Notes under the pieces: model-generated
The model's database searches: none
The model's input: only the letters and a program-made list of their open reading frames with translations
What the model was told of the DNA's origin: nothing
Shown: piece after piece, positions 1-12,200 of the stretch
Position numbering within the stretch: the first letter of the stretch is position 1
How the letters are laid out: every line of letters starts with the position of its first letter
Source of the DNA: Rozella allomycis CSF55
Lineage: Eukaryota > Rozellomycota
NCBI GenBank assembly: GCA_000442015.1
Contig: KE561185.1
Span: 1-35,580, forward strand
Direction of reading: 5' to 3'
Length of the DNA stretch: 35,580 bases
Position numbers and translations under genes: made by a program

Positions 1-318
1 TAGGATAAAATGACATTCTGCCGCGTCGACGCACATGAACGTAAAAGATTATTGTTAAGGAAGTTTGAAGTCAACGTTCACTTTCTTTCATTCACAATAC
101 GCTGTTAAGCCATAAATTCGCGACTCCGGTAAACAAGCAAAAAATGCATTTTAAACACATTTTACAACAACTACTAAAATCATATATTGTCCTACATAAT
201 ACTCGTTGGCCAAAATTATTTTTAAACGAGGTGAAATCGCCAAGCCCTTATTAAGAACATAATTCCATCCAATGAAGTTCAAACTTGCGAATCGAAATTT
301 ACAAGTACCCCTGCTATA
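1..318. other. Window start without a confident gene
   Basis: I see no convincing complete gene here. A 32-codon plus-strand ORF begins at 10. On the minus strand an ATG near 35 opens a frame that runs off the left edge, so the first codons of a divergent gene could lie there. Neither resembles a family I recognise. The last part must serve as promoter and 5' leader of the proteasome gene that starts at 319. Confidence 0.4.
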
Positions 319-1205
319 ATGTCCTCTATTGGTACAGGTGTAAAAGCAATTAGTTTACTTGAGTAGTATGATCTTTCAGCCACTACATTTTCTCCCGACG
401 GACGTATCTTTCAAAATGAATATGCCCTAAAGGCAGTTGACAATAGTGGGTAAAGCAAATACGCCTTGGTAATGCAGAACAGTTATCGGAATAAAATGCA
501 AAGATGGCATAGTGTTAGGGGTTGAAAAACTAATCCACTCAAAACTACTTGTTAGTGGTTCAAATAGAAGAATTGGCACAGCAGATTATCACATTGGAAT
601 AGTAATAAGACCTAACATAATAGAAAGGCATGTTCAGGATTGCTAGCGGATGGGCGTCATATCATTAACAGGGCCACAGATGAAGCAGCCAACTATCGCA
701 ATACTTATAGAGATGCGATCACAGGAAACCATTTGGCAGACAGGCTTTCCTTATACATTCAAGCCCATACTTTGTATTCAAGTGTAAGACCGTTTGGAGC
801 TTCAGCTATAATTGGTGTTTACAGCAAGAACGGACCACAGCTCTTCATGATTGAACCATCGGGTCTTTGCTGGGTACAAAATTCAGTTTTAATTAAAAAG
901 GGGTATAGGGGATGTGTAATAGGCAAAGGGAAACAAAATGCAAAAACTATGATCGAAAAGATAGATTTTGAAAATATAACCGCAAGGGAAGCCGCTAAAG
1001 AGGTGGCGAAAATGTAAGTAGGTCATTCGTCTATTAAAACAGAATCTATGCAGTGCACGACGAGGCCAAAGATAAAGATTTCGAGTTAGAATTAAGCTGG
1101 ATATGTGATGAATCTAAGAAGCGTCACACATTCGTCCCAAAAGACATTTATGACGAATGTGTCAAGTATGCAAAAGATTCTCTAAATGCTGAAATGGAAG
1201 ACTAA
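319..1205 (+). CDS. PRE10: 20S proteasome subunit alpha-7 (PSMA3/Pre10 type)
   Basis: Alpha-type subunit of the 20S proteasome core, which forms the outer ring that gates substrate entry. Five exons are joined across introns 340-366, 450-477, 602-627 and 1014-1042, giving 258 residues against about 255 in human PSMA3. The N-terminus carries the alpha signature [20 protein letters not shown], followed by GLLADGRH and the SVRPFG segment of this family. The C-terminal exon is acidic and charged, as in alpha-7. The third intron has two possible AG acceptors; 627 is chosen because it restores [15 protein letters not shown]. The ATG at 319 gives MSSIGTGYD, the expected short leader. Assignment to alpha-7 rather than another alpha subunit rests on motif resemblance and is fairly secure. 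Confidence 0.93.
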
Positions 1206-1255
1206 AATAAACTATTTCTTCTATTCGTTCTTTTAACTTTAAGTTTCTGCTTTCA

Positions 1256-4050
1256 ATGTTTATTTTTATGCCAGTTAAACAAAAACAAGCTGACAAAAGA
1301 AAATCTTTTCCAACGCCATCGGATGCCTTTGGGCTTTTAAGCAATGATATTCCTGAGGCAGAAATCGATACTGTCGATGTATTAAGAAAAGCTAATCCTC
1401 AGCTAGATTCTAAACAAATCAGCCTGATAGATTTAAAAATGGGCTCATATGATCGTAAATATTCTTTTTATATATTATAGCTCGTAAAACAACTGTTAAC
1501 ACCAATGATTTACGCAGGATACGGTCTAAAGATGATTTTAAAAATATTGGAGAATTGTCACAATTTATACCGGACACTCTGGCAGAAGAAAGACCAATGC
1601 TCGGTTCAAATATGAGTTTAACAAACATACTTTTGGGAGGTGATAGGGATTCAGAAGACTCAAATCCTACAAGCTTAGAAAGTATTAAATCAGGTATAGA
1701 CTTGACAAACTCAACTGCTGCCAAAGGCACTACAAGCCAATCAAGTAGCCGCACCGGGAGTCAAGTATCATTGTTACCGACGAATAAAGTGAGACGAAGA
1801 ACGTTTGCGATGATCAACGAACAACAAAAAGGTACTCAAGGGCTATCAGTGATCAATCGAATATCCATTGACGAATTAAAGACTGTGAGGCAGCAAATAA
1901 CGATGCCTGCTGAAGTTCTTTCACTTGAAAAGGCGCCAGAACATGATTCATCACGAAATGAATTCATGGAACTTTGTGACGAGATAATCAGTGCCTACGG
2001 CTTATTTCAAAATACTTTAATTGAAATAATGAAATGGAAAGATCAGTTTTTTAAAGTCCAAGTGCCACCGACGACTAAAGTCAATTTTGCGTTAATTTGT
2101 TCACGATTATTTAGAAGGTAAAAAAATTAACGCGCGATTGTCAGTAAGTCAGAGATACAGCTACCGCTTTTTGAGTTGATCAAGCAGGTCATGATGTTTT
2201 CACAATCTTGGCACGAGAAAAGATTCGCTATAACTAGACTTGAATCTGATTATCACAAGTAATGATGTTTTTTTTTGGCTGAAAAGGCTCCTCACTTCGT
2301 TGGATATCGCCATACGCAAATTGGAGTTAATGAAAACAGAGGTATAATCAATATTTGTTATATGATAGAAAGATAAACTGAAATCGTCAAGAGCTGAAAT
2401 TCGCTGGGGAGAACTTACCAGGAAACTCTTAGTAATTATCTTCCTTGGAACAAAACAGGTTAGGCATCATCAAAATAAAATGGCTAAGTGGATGCTCTTA
2501 ATATACACTGAATCTAAAGAATATGATAGACTCAGAAATCCTGAAGAAAAGGACAAAACATTTAATCTTGGAGGGGATTCCGAAACTAGCATGCATGACA
2601 TAGATATAGAAAGAATAAACAAACTAGTGGATTCCAATGCATCGTCTTTGAATTCTCTTGTTGCAGAACCAGCAAAACCAAAGGCTAGGATTTCTTTGAC
2701 GCAATATAAACTTGACAAGGCGAAATTGGATAGCTTAGAAAAAATTGCTAATGAGAAGAAGTTAAATATATCAAGCCTTGTGAAACCGAAACGAAAGACT
2801 TTATATGTGTCTGAAACCAGTACCAGGTTTCATATTCCTGACACCAACGCTTTGTTTTCTTCGGCTGATGTTAAAGCTATGAAGAAATCATATTCTATGA
2901 TATTATCGTCAAAGCTATTGCATAATGACGCTACACAACTCCCTCATAGATCTATGGTCTCTTCGAATTCATATAACGCTTGTTTAACGTTAAATAACGC
3001 AGATTGGATAAAACCTTTTGACAAATATGATATCGACGATGAGCAAGAAATTTTTCTTATTAACACTGACACATATCCAGAAATGCCGGAAGAAAAAGAA
3101 GAAAGACGGGACATGAGAAATATTTCTGACATGCCTGATGGAATGTTGTAAGAAATTAAGCATTAATAGAAAGGTTTGAGGAGATCGTGAAGAGTGCTAA
3201 TGATAGCCTATTAGAAACATTGGATGCAGAAAAGACTTGGTTCTCTTTGCAAGATGTCATTGAATTGACTTTGCTTCATTCACAACAGATGCAATTACTT
3301 CAAGATAAACATCGGTAAGTGCTAGACCAACTTTGAATAGGGATGCAGTGGAAAAAATGAACCAAGCTATTGAAGAACTAGAAGATCGTAACGAGCAACT
3401 TGAATTTGAGAACAATGGCCTATATGAAGAATTAAATAAAAGAGATGAGCAGCTGTCAGAGTTGCAGCAACAAATTGATACAGTGAAAGTTAAAGAAAAT
3501 GTAGTGATGATTGGAGGTGTACACAACGGTTCTCGTCGCTTGGAATTGTATAATAAAATGATACAAACTGACGATATTGGGCTGAAATTTTCAAAGTCGT
3601 TTAAAAAGTCGCCAAAACATAAGGATCGACTTGTTAATAGGGTAATCGAGTGGTTCTATAATACATAGAGTGCATCTCCCCAAAAGATGACCCAAAATAA
3701 CTTTGAAAGATCAGTAAATCATTATACATGTAACAAAAGTTTTTATCACGCCTGGAAAAATTTACAAAGGAAAAGTTGGAGAAGAGGAAACTTCTTATTC
3801 AAAAGGTAACAATTCATGAGACACAGAAACTTGAACCCTTCTTGAGTTACTTTAAAGAACAAAATGCTGATCCCAGAAATGAGATTTTAAAAGCGGAATT
3901 TATGCCGCTACCTCCACAGTCACCAACCAAAGAAAAACCATTATCTAAAAGTAGGCAGATAAATGTTTGAATATAGGAATATATGAATCCGTGAAACGAT
4001 CAAGATCAAGAGCCTCTTCAAATGTTTTTCTCAAAGTTGGAGACAAATAA
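1256..4050 (+). CDS. Large coiled-coil protein of unknown function, 11 exons
   Basis: Ten introns (1455-1480, 2118-2144, 2259-2286, 2342-2368, 2459-2488, 3148-3173, 3315-3340, 3642-3668, 3714-3739, 3951-3976) join the fragments into one 841-residue frame. The total length is an exact multiple of three, which supports the model. I do not recognise the family. The N-terminal third is polar and rich in Ser, Thr and Asp, as in disordered regions. The middle is predicted helical and includes LTSLDIAIRKLELMKTEKDK. A strong heptad coiled coil follows (EKMNQAIEELEDRNEQLEFE onward). The tail is basic with KRSRSRASSN. A cytoskeletal or spindle/centrosomal role is possible but only inferred. An alternative start is the Met at 1268. 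The start codon lies only 50 bp after the proteasome stop. Confidence 0.72.
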
Positions 4051-4154
4051 AATGCATCAATTTTGTACAAGGTATTTTCTTTTTAATTTTTATGAATGAT
4101 TGACTATTCGCATTCAAATCTTTGAATAGGATACGCGTGTACATAGTTATTTCC

Positions 4155-4331
4155 ATGACCCCAAGACTCCGAAGAGTTTACGCACAGGAATTAATCACTG
4201 TAATGCTTATTGTAATTATTTTGCTGCTTTTCTTATTTTGGACTCATGATAATTTTCAAACGATTGATTCTTCCATTGTTTTACGTGTTAGAATTTTGGC
4301 GCCAAAATTGAGAAATGTCATGTTTGGTTGA
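4155..4331 (+). CDS. Possible small single-pass membrane protein
   Basis: A 58-residue ATG frame has a basic N-terminus (MTPRLRRVYAQ) and one strongly hydrophobic stretch (VMLIVIILLLFLFW), the layout of a small membrane-anchored protein. Its end overlaps the start of the next coiled-coil gene by 17 bp. No intron of the local size class fits inside it, and no family is recognised. It could equally be chance coding in the spacer between two coiled-coil genes. Confidence 0.22.
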   Translation: MTPRLRRVYAQELITVMLIVIILLLFLFWTHDNFQTIDSSIVLRVRILAPKLRNVMFG

Positions 4332-5747
4332 ACACTTGGAACAAATACACTCTTCCTACGAAAACATCCAACTGCAATATGAAAAAACGTACAAACAAAT
4401 TAAAATATAAATTAGCAAATCAGAATGTGAAATATTGAAATCTGAAATAAATACTTTGCGTGACGACAGGAATAAATGCATAGAGGAGAATAATGTGTTA
4501 AAATCTGAGCTCGATGAAAAGAATAGTGAGCTGTAATACATTTTTGCTTTTATCAAAGGTCCGAGCTGATAGAGGAGAGAGAGAAAAGCAGAGAACTGTA
4601 TTTCGTTGAACTTGAAGAATTGGAAAGAGATTTTAAAAAGAGACTTAGAGAACTATATAATCAAATTGAAGGATGTAGACATGACAGCGATATGAAAGAA
4701 AAGGAGATTAGAACGTTATCAAAAATAATAGAGTACAATATAGTCTTTTAATAAATAGGTAGAGAATTTTCAAAGAAATTGGATACTGAGATGAAACAAT
4801 CGACTGAATTAACCTTTGAATTACAGAAAATCAAAAGTGAGAATGGCAAACTTGAACTAGAAAATAACAACCTCAAGAGGGAGAATGAAACTTTGAAAAA
4901 GGTAAAGAAATGAAATTCATTGTAAAGGCTGTATCTGAACTTGAATCTTCGAGTCGAATGATAAGAGACAAGGTTGGATCAGAAATGAGAAAGGTACTTG
5001 AAGAAAAGGAAAAGGAGATTCTAAAACAACAACAATTAATCAATAATTTGGTAAAGTGAACTTTAATGTCTAATTTGAGACGAATGAAAATGAAAAGATA
5101 GAAAATGATATGAATGAAATTAGCGAATATCTAAAACTTCTTGAAAAAGACCATGCAGCGTTGGAGGCGGAGGGTACAGAAAGTAAAATGATAATATACA
5201 TAACAAAGACGAATTAAATTTTAGAGAACAAATTCACACACTTAAAAGTCAACTCAAAGAAATGAAATCTAATTGTGAAAAATTGATAGAGGAGAATGAA
5301 ATTTTAAGAAATGAAAAGAGCAAAACATCTCCGACGTTTGATGAACACGATAATATTTTAAATTCAATAGAAAATTTAATGCAAAACGTTCCTGTGCAAA
5401 ATCAGTCAATAGAAAATCACAAAGTTATTGAAAACGCCAATACAAATGATCAACAAAATTGGAAACAAAAATACTTTCTGCTCCAAAAACGATGGGAAAA
5501 CTTATGCCAAGATTTCAAGATTCTCCAAAAAGAGCGCGACAATCTCCTTCAATTGAGCAACAGTAAAAACAAAAAGAATCAGAAATTAATTTCAAGCGCT
5601 TTCACTCAAACAGAGTTAGAGAATTTAGAATTCCCAAAGCAATTCAAGCATCAATCAAGCAAAATGACTCAAAGTCAATTAAAAGCATTCGAGAAACTAA
5701 AAAAGAAGGAAATTAAAGTTAGAAATTGGAACTTTAGAGAGGATTGA
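4315..5747 (+). CDS. Long coiled-coil protein of unknown function, 7 exons
   Basis: Six introns (4389-4415, 4533-4558, 4733-4762, 4902-4927, 5051-5079, 5174-5208) are removed to give 419 residues in frame. Without splicing the region appears as scraps with many stops. The protein is almost entirely heptad coiled coil, rich in Glu, Lys, Asn and Leu, with segments such as ENNVLKSELDEKNSELSELI and ENGKLELENNNLKRENETLK. The C-terminal part is looser (TFDEHDNILNSIENLMQN) and ends in a basic, aromatic tail KVRNWNFRED. An in-frame TGA lies two codons before the chosen ATG at 4315, so that Met is the first possible start. I recognise no named family. Its neighbour upstream is also a coiled-coil protein, but there is no sequence sign that they are duplicates. 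Confidence 0.75.
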
Positions 5748-5806
5748 CTATGACAGAATAATTCAATATTTTGAGAAATAAATTGAATTTCATTTTTATT
5801 ACAAAT

Positions 5807-7469
5807 TTAGATTTCATAGCCAACTGTGGGAAATTTTGATGCGAAATCTACAACTTCCATTTCTAGTTGAGATATTTCTTTGATGTTTTCCGTTTGTAAA
5901 ATTTTATTAAACTCTTTCAATTTATTTGAAGCTGTTAAATTTTCATTAATAGATTACTTGGATATCTGTTAGCAATCATTTGTGCTATTTGAATTCCCCT
6001 GTCGACAAAATCGGCAACCATTTTGAAATCATTTGATTTAAATCCTCTTGTAGTCATCGCAGGAGTTCCTTTCAAAGGGCTTTAACGAGAATTACCCATT
6101 CTTAACCCTCTTGGAAGCAAAGCACTAACATCCCCGGGCACAGTGTTTTTGTTGGTTGCGATTTTAGCCAATTCCAACACTCTTTCTACACGTGCTCCAT
6201 CAATATTCTATAATTAATTTTAATTCCTTCTACTTTGTTTGTCAAGTCAAGCAACAATAAATGCGTGTCAGTTCCATCCGACACTATTTTATATCCCTTT
6301 TCTTTGAGCCTATTTGACAAAATTAACGCATTCTCTATAACTTGCTCTTGGTATTCTCTAAATTCATTTGATTGAGCTTGTTTCAACGCTACAGCCAATG
6401 CAGCAATTGTATGATTATGGGGACCAAAATTACGAATAAAATGCTGCATTACCACCTTGATGACCAGGAAAGACAGAAAAGTTTATTTTATCTTCCAAAT
6501 CGTACCTCAAAACTAGAAAAAAATTCTGAATTTAGCGCTTACCATTGCCCTTTTTGTCCTTCCCCTTTTCTCCTCTGCGGAAGAATATCATTGCACCTCT
6601 TGGTCCCCTGAGGGATTTGTGCGTCGTGGTAGTCACAACATCAGAGTACTCGAATGGACTAGGAATAACACCTGCAGCAATCATTCCTGATAAATGCGCA
6701 ATGTCAGCCATCAAATATGCATTACACCTTGCAGCAATCTATTCATTTAAAATCATCTAGCTAACCTTTGACATTCGTTCATAATCTATCAATCTGGAAT
6801 ACGCACTGGCACCAGCGATAATGATTTTCGGGCGAAATCTAGTTGCCAAAAGCTCCAGTTCATCATAATTAATTAGACCATTTTTTTCATCCAATCTGTA
6901 CGGCATGGTTTCAAAATACGTCGAGACCATTGATATTTTCTTATTTTCTGTCTGATAACCATGAGACAAGCTATGACAATCTTATGAATTTGTTACTGTC
7001 CACCATGAGGAAGATCAAGTCCCATCAACCTATCATGCGGCTTCATCAACGCGGAATATACATAAAAGTTTGCTGGAGCGCCAGAAAGAGACTGTACATT
7101 CACACCCCATTTCTCTGGATCCAAACCAAATGTTTCCAATGCTCGCTTTTGACATAATCTTTCAGCCATATCGATGTATTCATTCCCACCATAATATCTT
7201 TTCTTTAACATCAAAGTTATTTACCTAGTCCCCGGATAGCCTTCAGAATACTTGTTTTGCATTGGTGATCCCAGAGCTTCCATCACTGCTTTACTTGTAT
7301 AGTTCTATTTCATTTTTTAGAGATCAATTACTTCTGAGGGGATTAAATTAATTGATATTTGCTGTCTTTTCTTTTCATTTTCAATTATACTATATATTTC
7401 AGGGTCTATTGACTGTAGCTTTAAATTTAAATTTGTTATATTTGTAGAAAATAGTCGCTTGATTAGCAT
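5807..7469 (-). CDS. SHM1: Serine hydroxymethyltransferase, probably mitochondrial
   Basis: PLP-dependent enzyme that converts serine and tetrahydrofolate to glycine and methylenetetrahydrofolate. Ten exons give 472 residues, normal for the family. Visible hallmarks are [57 protein letters not shown], the PLP-lysine motif [44 protein letters not shown] and [11 protein letters not shown]. The N-terminus [20 protein letters not shown] is basic, Ser/Thr-rich and free of acidic residues, which suggests a mitochondrial presequence. Eight introns are ordinary 26-30 nt GT-AG introns. The ninth, 6425-6452, has no AG at its 3' end (GT...TG) yet must be removed to join SVFPGHQGG to PHNHTIAA. The gene converges on the coiled-coil gene 59 bp away. 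Confidence 0.93.
6425..6452 (-). other. Non-canonical 28-nt intron (GT-TG) in SHMT
   Basis: On the minus strand the intron reads GTAATGCAGC...GTAATTTTG. Reading through it gives a stop nine codons later in the middle of the enzyme. Removing exactly these 28 nt restores the conserved QGGPHNHT segment and an overall length divisible by three. No AG lies at a usable position. A sequencing error, or one altered base in the acceptor, is the main alternative. Confidence 0.7.
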
Positions 7470-7713
7470 TTTGTTGATTCCGACTAAGATTTACAATGCA
7501 CAGCCTCTCATTCGACTGGGTTTTAGTTAATTGAATTTATGAATGGAAATTGAATCATTTAAACTTTTAAGACTTAAGTATTATGAAGGTCACTTGTCAT
7601 TTCCAAAAGTCTTCCACCAATGAATTTTCCCACAACGGTAATTGTTAAGCGGATGCCCGGATAAGGAAACGTTTTAAATATCGAAAATGAAAAATCATTT
7701 TTTATTAAATTAT
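7470..7713. other. Intergenic region between SHMT and IF3
   Basis: This 244-bp AT-rich stretch lies between the SHMT start and the IF3 stop, so it should contain the SHMT promoter and the IF3 3' region. I see no further gene. Confidence 0.5.
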
Positions 7714-8454
7714 TTATTTTTTCAAATTCTTTTCCTTTCTTTCAAGTGCCTCCTTTTCGAATTGCTCGACAATCTTCTTCTTCATTTGATCATCTGTCAT
7801 CCCCTTAAGGTGATTGAAACAAAATTAAATTACTTTGACATTCCTGCTTTCCACGGAAACAACTTTAGGAACCAGTACAAACGTAATAGAACGGCCATCG
7901 CACATGGGGCCAACGTACAAATTAGAAACATCTTTTAATTCTTCAATTACTTTATAGTACATTGCTAAAATGGCGCTCATATCAAATCGCATCAACCCTT
8001 TCCTCGTAATTAAGATCCTAACTCTGTGATTCTTTTCAAGAAAATTCATGATCCTCTTTATCCGTACCTTGTAATCATTTTCTTGAATGCTAGATCCAAA
8101 AACAATTTCTTTTTCATATTTTCTATTTTTTGTCGCTGCAATCTCTTCTTTGTCGTTTGTTGGTCTCCACTTTAATTTGGGTTCCTCCTCCTTTCTCGCC
8201 ATTATCCTCGCAATCGGCGGATTAATTTTTCCATTAACGAGAACCAAGTCTTGTGTTTCTTTTTGTACTTTGGCCAAAGCATCAGCGATTGGATGCAAGC
8301 CCAAGTTGATTCCTGCGGCGTCCATCAATAAAACATTCGGAGCAGTAATAGCTTCGTTCTTTAATAATTCTGCTTTGCCCGCAGAATATAGCAGTCTTTG
8401 AATGAATGGAGTGCTTTGATATAAAACAGACTGTAACCGTAAACTTAGAAACAT
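7714..8454 (-). CDS. Translation initiation factor IF-3, mitochondrial type
   Basis: Bacterial-type IF3, which keeps ribosomal subunits apart and checks initiator tRNA; in a nuclear genome it serves mitochondrial translation. Two exons (intron 7804-7833) give 236 residues. The N-domain is seen in NEAITAPNVLLMDAAGINLG followed by HPIADALAKVQKETQDLVLV and INPPIARIM. The linker is charged, and the C-domain carries NDYKVRIKRIMNFLEKNHRV with ILITRKGLMRF. The first 30 residues (MFLSLRLQSVLYQSTPFIQR) look like a mitochondrial targeting signal. After the C-domain there is an extra lysine/glutamate-rich helix (EQFEKEALERKEKNLKK) encoded by the last exon, as in several mitochondrial IF3 proteins. The start is 34 bp from the divergent next gene. 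Confidence 0.88.
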
Positions 8455-8488
8455 TCAATTGCCAGGGTCGTATCCGTAAACAGAAATC

Positions 8489-9152
8489 ATGGGGTACACA
8501 GAACGCGCAGAACTAGATCCAGCGAGACGATTGGAGCAGCTTAGAGAGCTGTATGAATATAGAGCTAATAATGCAGATGCCTTGTTTGGTGATCCTAGTG
8601 AGTAATAGAGATTGATTTGGAAATTTCAGATCAAGAAATCAGGAAAAGAATCGAAACTGGCTTTTAGAAGACGAATCGCGATATTGTAACTGATGAGTCT
8701 CTATAAATATAGACGAAGGATATTTTACAGTCACAAATGTACTGTATTTGAAACGCCAACTGAATATTGACAAATTTTACAAGGATTTCTTTGAAGACAG
8801 TCCAACTTTGGAGATTGATGAAAATCCTAAATATCCTGTAAAGTAAATGCATGAAGTAATATTTAAAGAGTGTCTATACCGACACAATTAATGATTAAAA
8901 CGAGAAACTTTGACATTGATCCAAAAGCAGTTCCAACATCTAAAACATATGATCCGCGCAATTCTCTGGATATAATCAAGGTATTAAGATCTATTCTCAT
9001 TTCCATAGCATTGTCATCGAGGGTATCTTCCTCATTTTGAAGAAGCGTTCCCTAAAAGTAATTTAATTCTTAGTAAATACCCAGAATCTCGCCGCCAAAC
9101 ACGTCGTGCAACCATAAAGGCGTATGAAAAAGTGTCACTCCTAGATCTATAA
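8489..9152 (+). CDS. Unknown conserved-looking 184-residue protein
   Basis: Four introns (8602-8629, 8686-8712, 8843-8868, 8981-9008) give five exons and a frame divisible by three. The protein is hydrophilic. It starts with a helical charged segment (AELDPARRLEQLRELYEYRA), continues through NWLLEDESRYYEGYFTVTN and LKRQLNIDKFYKDFFEDS, then a Pro-containing section (TRNFDIDPKAVPTSKTYDPR), and ends with a basic stretch (KYPESRRQTRRATIKAYEKV). No signal peptide, membrane segment or zinc motif is seen. I do not recognise the family. The even spread of tiny introns and the steady amino acid character argue that it is a real gene and not noise. Confidence 0.7.
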
Positions 9153-9296
9153 TTACCCTCATTAAATCCTTAATAAACTCCAGATTCACATATCATACAT
9201 GCACATTAGCCTCCACCTTTTGCATTTAAATTGTGTTTCCATTTTAAATTCTGTAATTAATTTTGAGAACTGCCAACACACAACCCTTGTTTTACA

Positions 9297-12200
9297 ATGC
9301 AGCCACAACGCCCGAACCGACCACCGATGCCTCCACCAGCGGGGTATACTTCTGGTGGCTCTTTTGAAAATAGTGGCAACCGACCTGTGATGCGACCAGG
9401 CAGTGGCCGACCAGCTGGGACGCCGATGACGCCTGGACAGTATGCACGGCCCCCACCGATGCAGGCAGTTGCGAATAATATGCTAAATTTAAATAATATG
9501 CAAGGAGGAGTGAGCAGTGTGCAAGGAGGAGGAGTGAATAGTGTGCCGAATATGATGCAGGGAAGTATGAACAGACAAGGATCGATGAATAGTTTGCCGA
9601 ATGCGGGGAATGTGGGAAATGGATATGGGAATGTAGCTGGGAATAGAATGTCGCAGGGAAGCATGGTGAATCCAAATGTAGGAAATGTAGGAAATGTAGT
9701 TGGGAATAGAATGTCGCAGGGAAGTATGATGAGTCCAAATGCAGCTAATGTGCCTGGAAACAGAATGTCAGGCACGTACTCACCATCTGTAATGCAACCG
9801 CTGCCACCGCCCGTGCCCGGAGTTCCAACTTATGCGGTGCCACCCAGTATGCCGAGACCGATGATGCCTGTGCATGGTGTGATGACTGAAGGGCAGTCGA
9901 ATGCAGCGTCGCCTGTGGTTCCCGAGATGAATATTGAGAGTGCTAGACAGACGCCTTTCCAAGCGCCGTCGCCAATGACTGCTGGTAAGAGAAGAGTGTT
10001 GCAGGCGGGATATACGACGCCGGAGGGTCAGAGTAGAGCTGAGAGTCCGATGGTGGGTAGTGGGTACCAGCCGATGCAGAGCAGTGGATTGCGGCCGATG
10101 GCTAGTCCTGTGGTGAAGAATGATGTTGTTGGGCAGATGGCTGGACAGTTTGGGCAGATGGGAATACAATCGGTAAGTGTGTAGAGTTTGGATGAGTAGA
10201 TGCCGAATGTTAATTTTAATGGACAAGCAGAGGTGTATGATTTGCAGGAGAGGCTGGTTGTTCCTAGTGTGCCGCATGTAAGGGATGCATGTTTGTGATG
10301 ATAGATTAATGTGAATTTTGGGATACCACCGCCAGTGGAGTGTGGAAGGGAGTATATGAGGCCAACGTTGAATAAGTTTCCGACGAGTCAGTCGTTGTTG
10401 AGCAAGAGTAGATTGATAGCTGGGGTGTGTGTGAATCCATTTCCTAGTAGGAGGGGAGAGATTCCAGTTGTTTCTGGGGTGATTGTTAGATGTAGAAGGT
10501 GTAGAACTTATATTAATCCGTATGTGACGTTTATGGACCAGGGCACGAGATGGAAGTGTAATTTGTGTGAGATGGTGAATGATATGCCAGGAAACTATGA
10601 TTATGATAGTTTGACGCAGGGGTATGTGAATAGAAGTGAGAGAAGAGAGTTGTTTCATTCTGTAGTAGAGTTTGTAGCGCCGACCGAGTATATGACGCGC
10701 CCACCGCAGCCATTGGCGATAATATTTCTGATTGATGTTAGTTTCCCATCGTTGCAGGGTGGGGTGTTGAAGGTTGTAGCTGGGAGTATAAAGGAGACGA
10801 TAGAGAAGATACCTAATGAGAATGGACGATTGAGAGTTGGGATAATGACGTTTGATGATTGTATTCATTATTACAATTTGAATTCAAATTTGATGGATGT
10901 TGAAATGTTTGTAGTGTCAGATTTGGAAGAGACGTTTATTCCAATCCCGGATGATTTGCTGGTTAATTTAAGTGAGAGTGAAAAGATTATAGAAAGTTTG
11001 TTGGAGAAGATTGAGAGATTGTTTAAAGGAAAGAACTCTGGAGGGAATGTGTTGGGGCCAGCGCTAAAGTCTGCCGTTAGTTTGTTGTCACCTATTGGCG
11101 GGAAGATTGTAGTTGTTCAAAGTGGATTGCCTAATAAAGGGGAAGGAGTGTTGAAGAATAGAGAAGATGTGAAATTGATGGGAACCAATAAAGAGTCAAC
11201 GTTGTTTCAGCCCAGTAGTAATTTTTATAAGAATTTGGCTATCGAATGTTCTAAATCGCATATTTCAGTTGACATGTTTGTAGTTTCTAATCAATACAAT
11301 GATTTAGCAACGTTGAATGGACTTGTTACATTTACAGGGGGAAATCTTTATTATTATCCAACATTCAATGGGGGTAATTTGGAAGAAATAAAACATTTAT
11401 CTTTTGATTTCTCATCGAGTATTTCTAGATATATTGGATTAGAAGCAGTTTTCAGAGTTAGAGCATCAAAAGGTAATCACAGGAGTTAACATTGAATAGG
11501 AATAACATCGATTGGATATTTTGGAAATCATTTTATGAGATCTTCAGATTTGATTTCATTGCCCACAGTGTCACCCGATAATTGTCAATGTGTGCAATTC
11601 TCATTAGAAGAGACAATTACAACGCCATACATTTCTATTCAAACAGCGCTTTTGTATACAACGATTGAAGGCGAAAGAAGAATTAGAGTTTTTACTTTGT
11701 GTTTACCCACAACTTCAAATTTAAATGAACTTTATTCGAACGTTGATGAACAATCCATGTTTACTCTTTTATCTAAAATGGCTATTGAAAGAATTCTAAC
11801 TCACAAATTAGAAGATTCAAGAGAAGCTTTAATAAACAAATCTATAGAACTATTCAGCTCTTTTCAAAATGGCAAACCAAACATGACGCTGCCTCTAAAC
11901 TTGAAACATTTTCCACTTTTAATTCTTTCTTTATTAAAATCTATTCCTTTTAGATTTGGAAATGGCGTTATTATTCCTTCTGATCTAAGAGTCTTTCTCA
12001 CGTCAATCTTGAAAAATTTATACATTGATCAATCTATTCTATTCATACATCCAGATCTCTATCCTCTTCATCTCTTATCTGAAAATGTAATCTAGCTCCT
12101 TTCTCTTAATTCTAGGCTGGTCTAGAACTTTCTGATGGTTCTATTCAACTGCCACAAAGAATCAACCTCTCAAGCGAACATTTAGAACAGCACGGTCTAT

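Noticed and set aside
602-637. A 36-nt intron ending at 637 in the proteasome gene
   Set aside because: It puts the next exon out of frame. The acceptor at 627 restores the conserved segment and the total length.
6372-7157. Plus-strand frames inside SHMT
   Set aside because: They are antisense to conserved SHMT exons, including the PLP-lysine motif.
9780-10868. A 362-codon antisense frame over Sec24
   Set aside because: It is the shadow of the G-rich codon bias on the plus strand. Its composition (Arg, His, Ile, Ser, Thr) is not protein-like, and the plus-strand Sec24 domains are clear.
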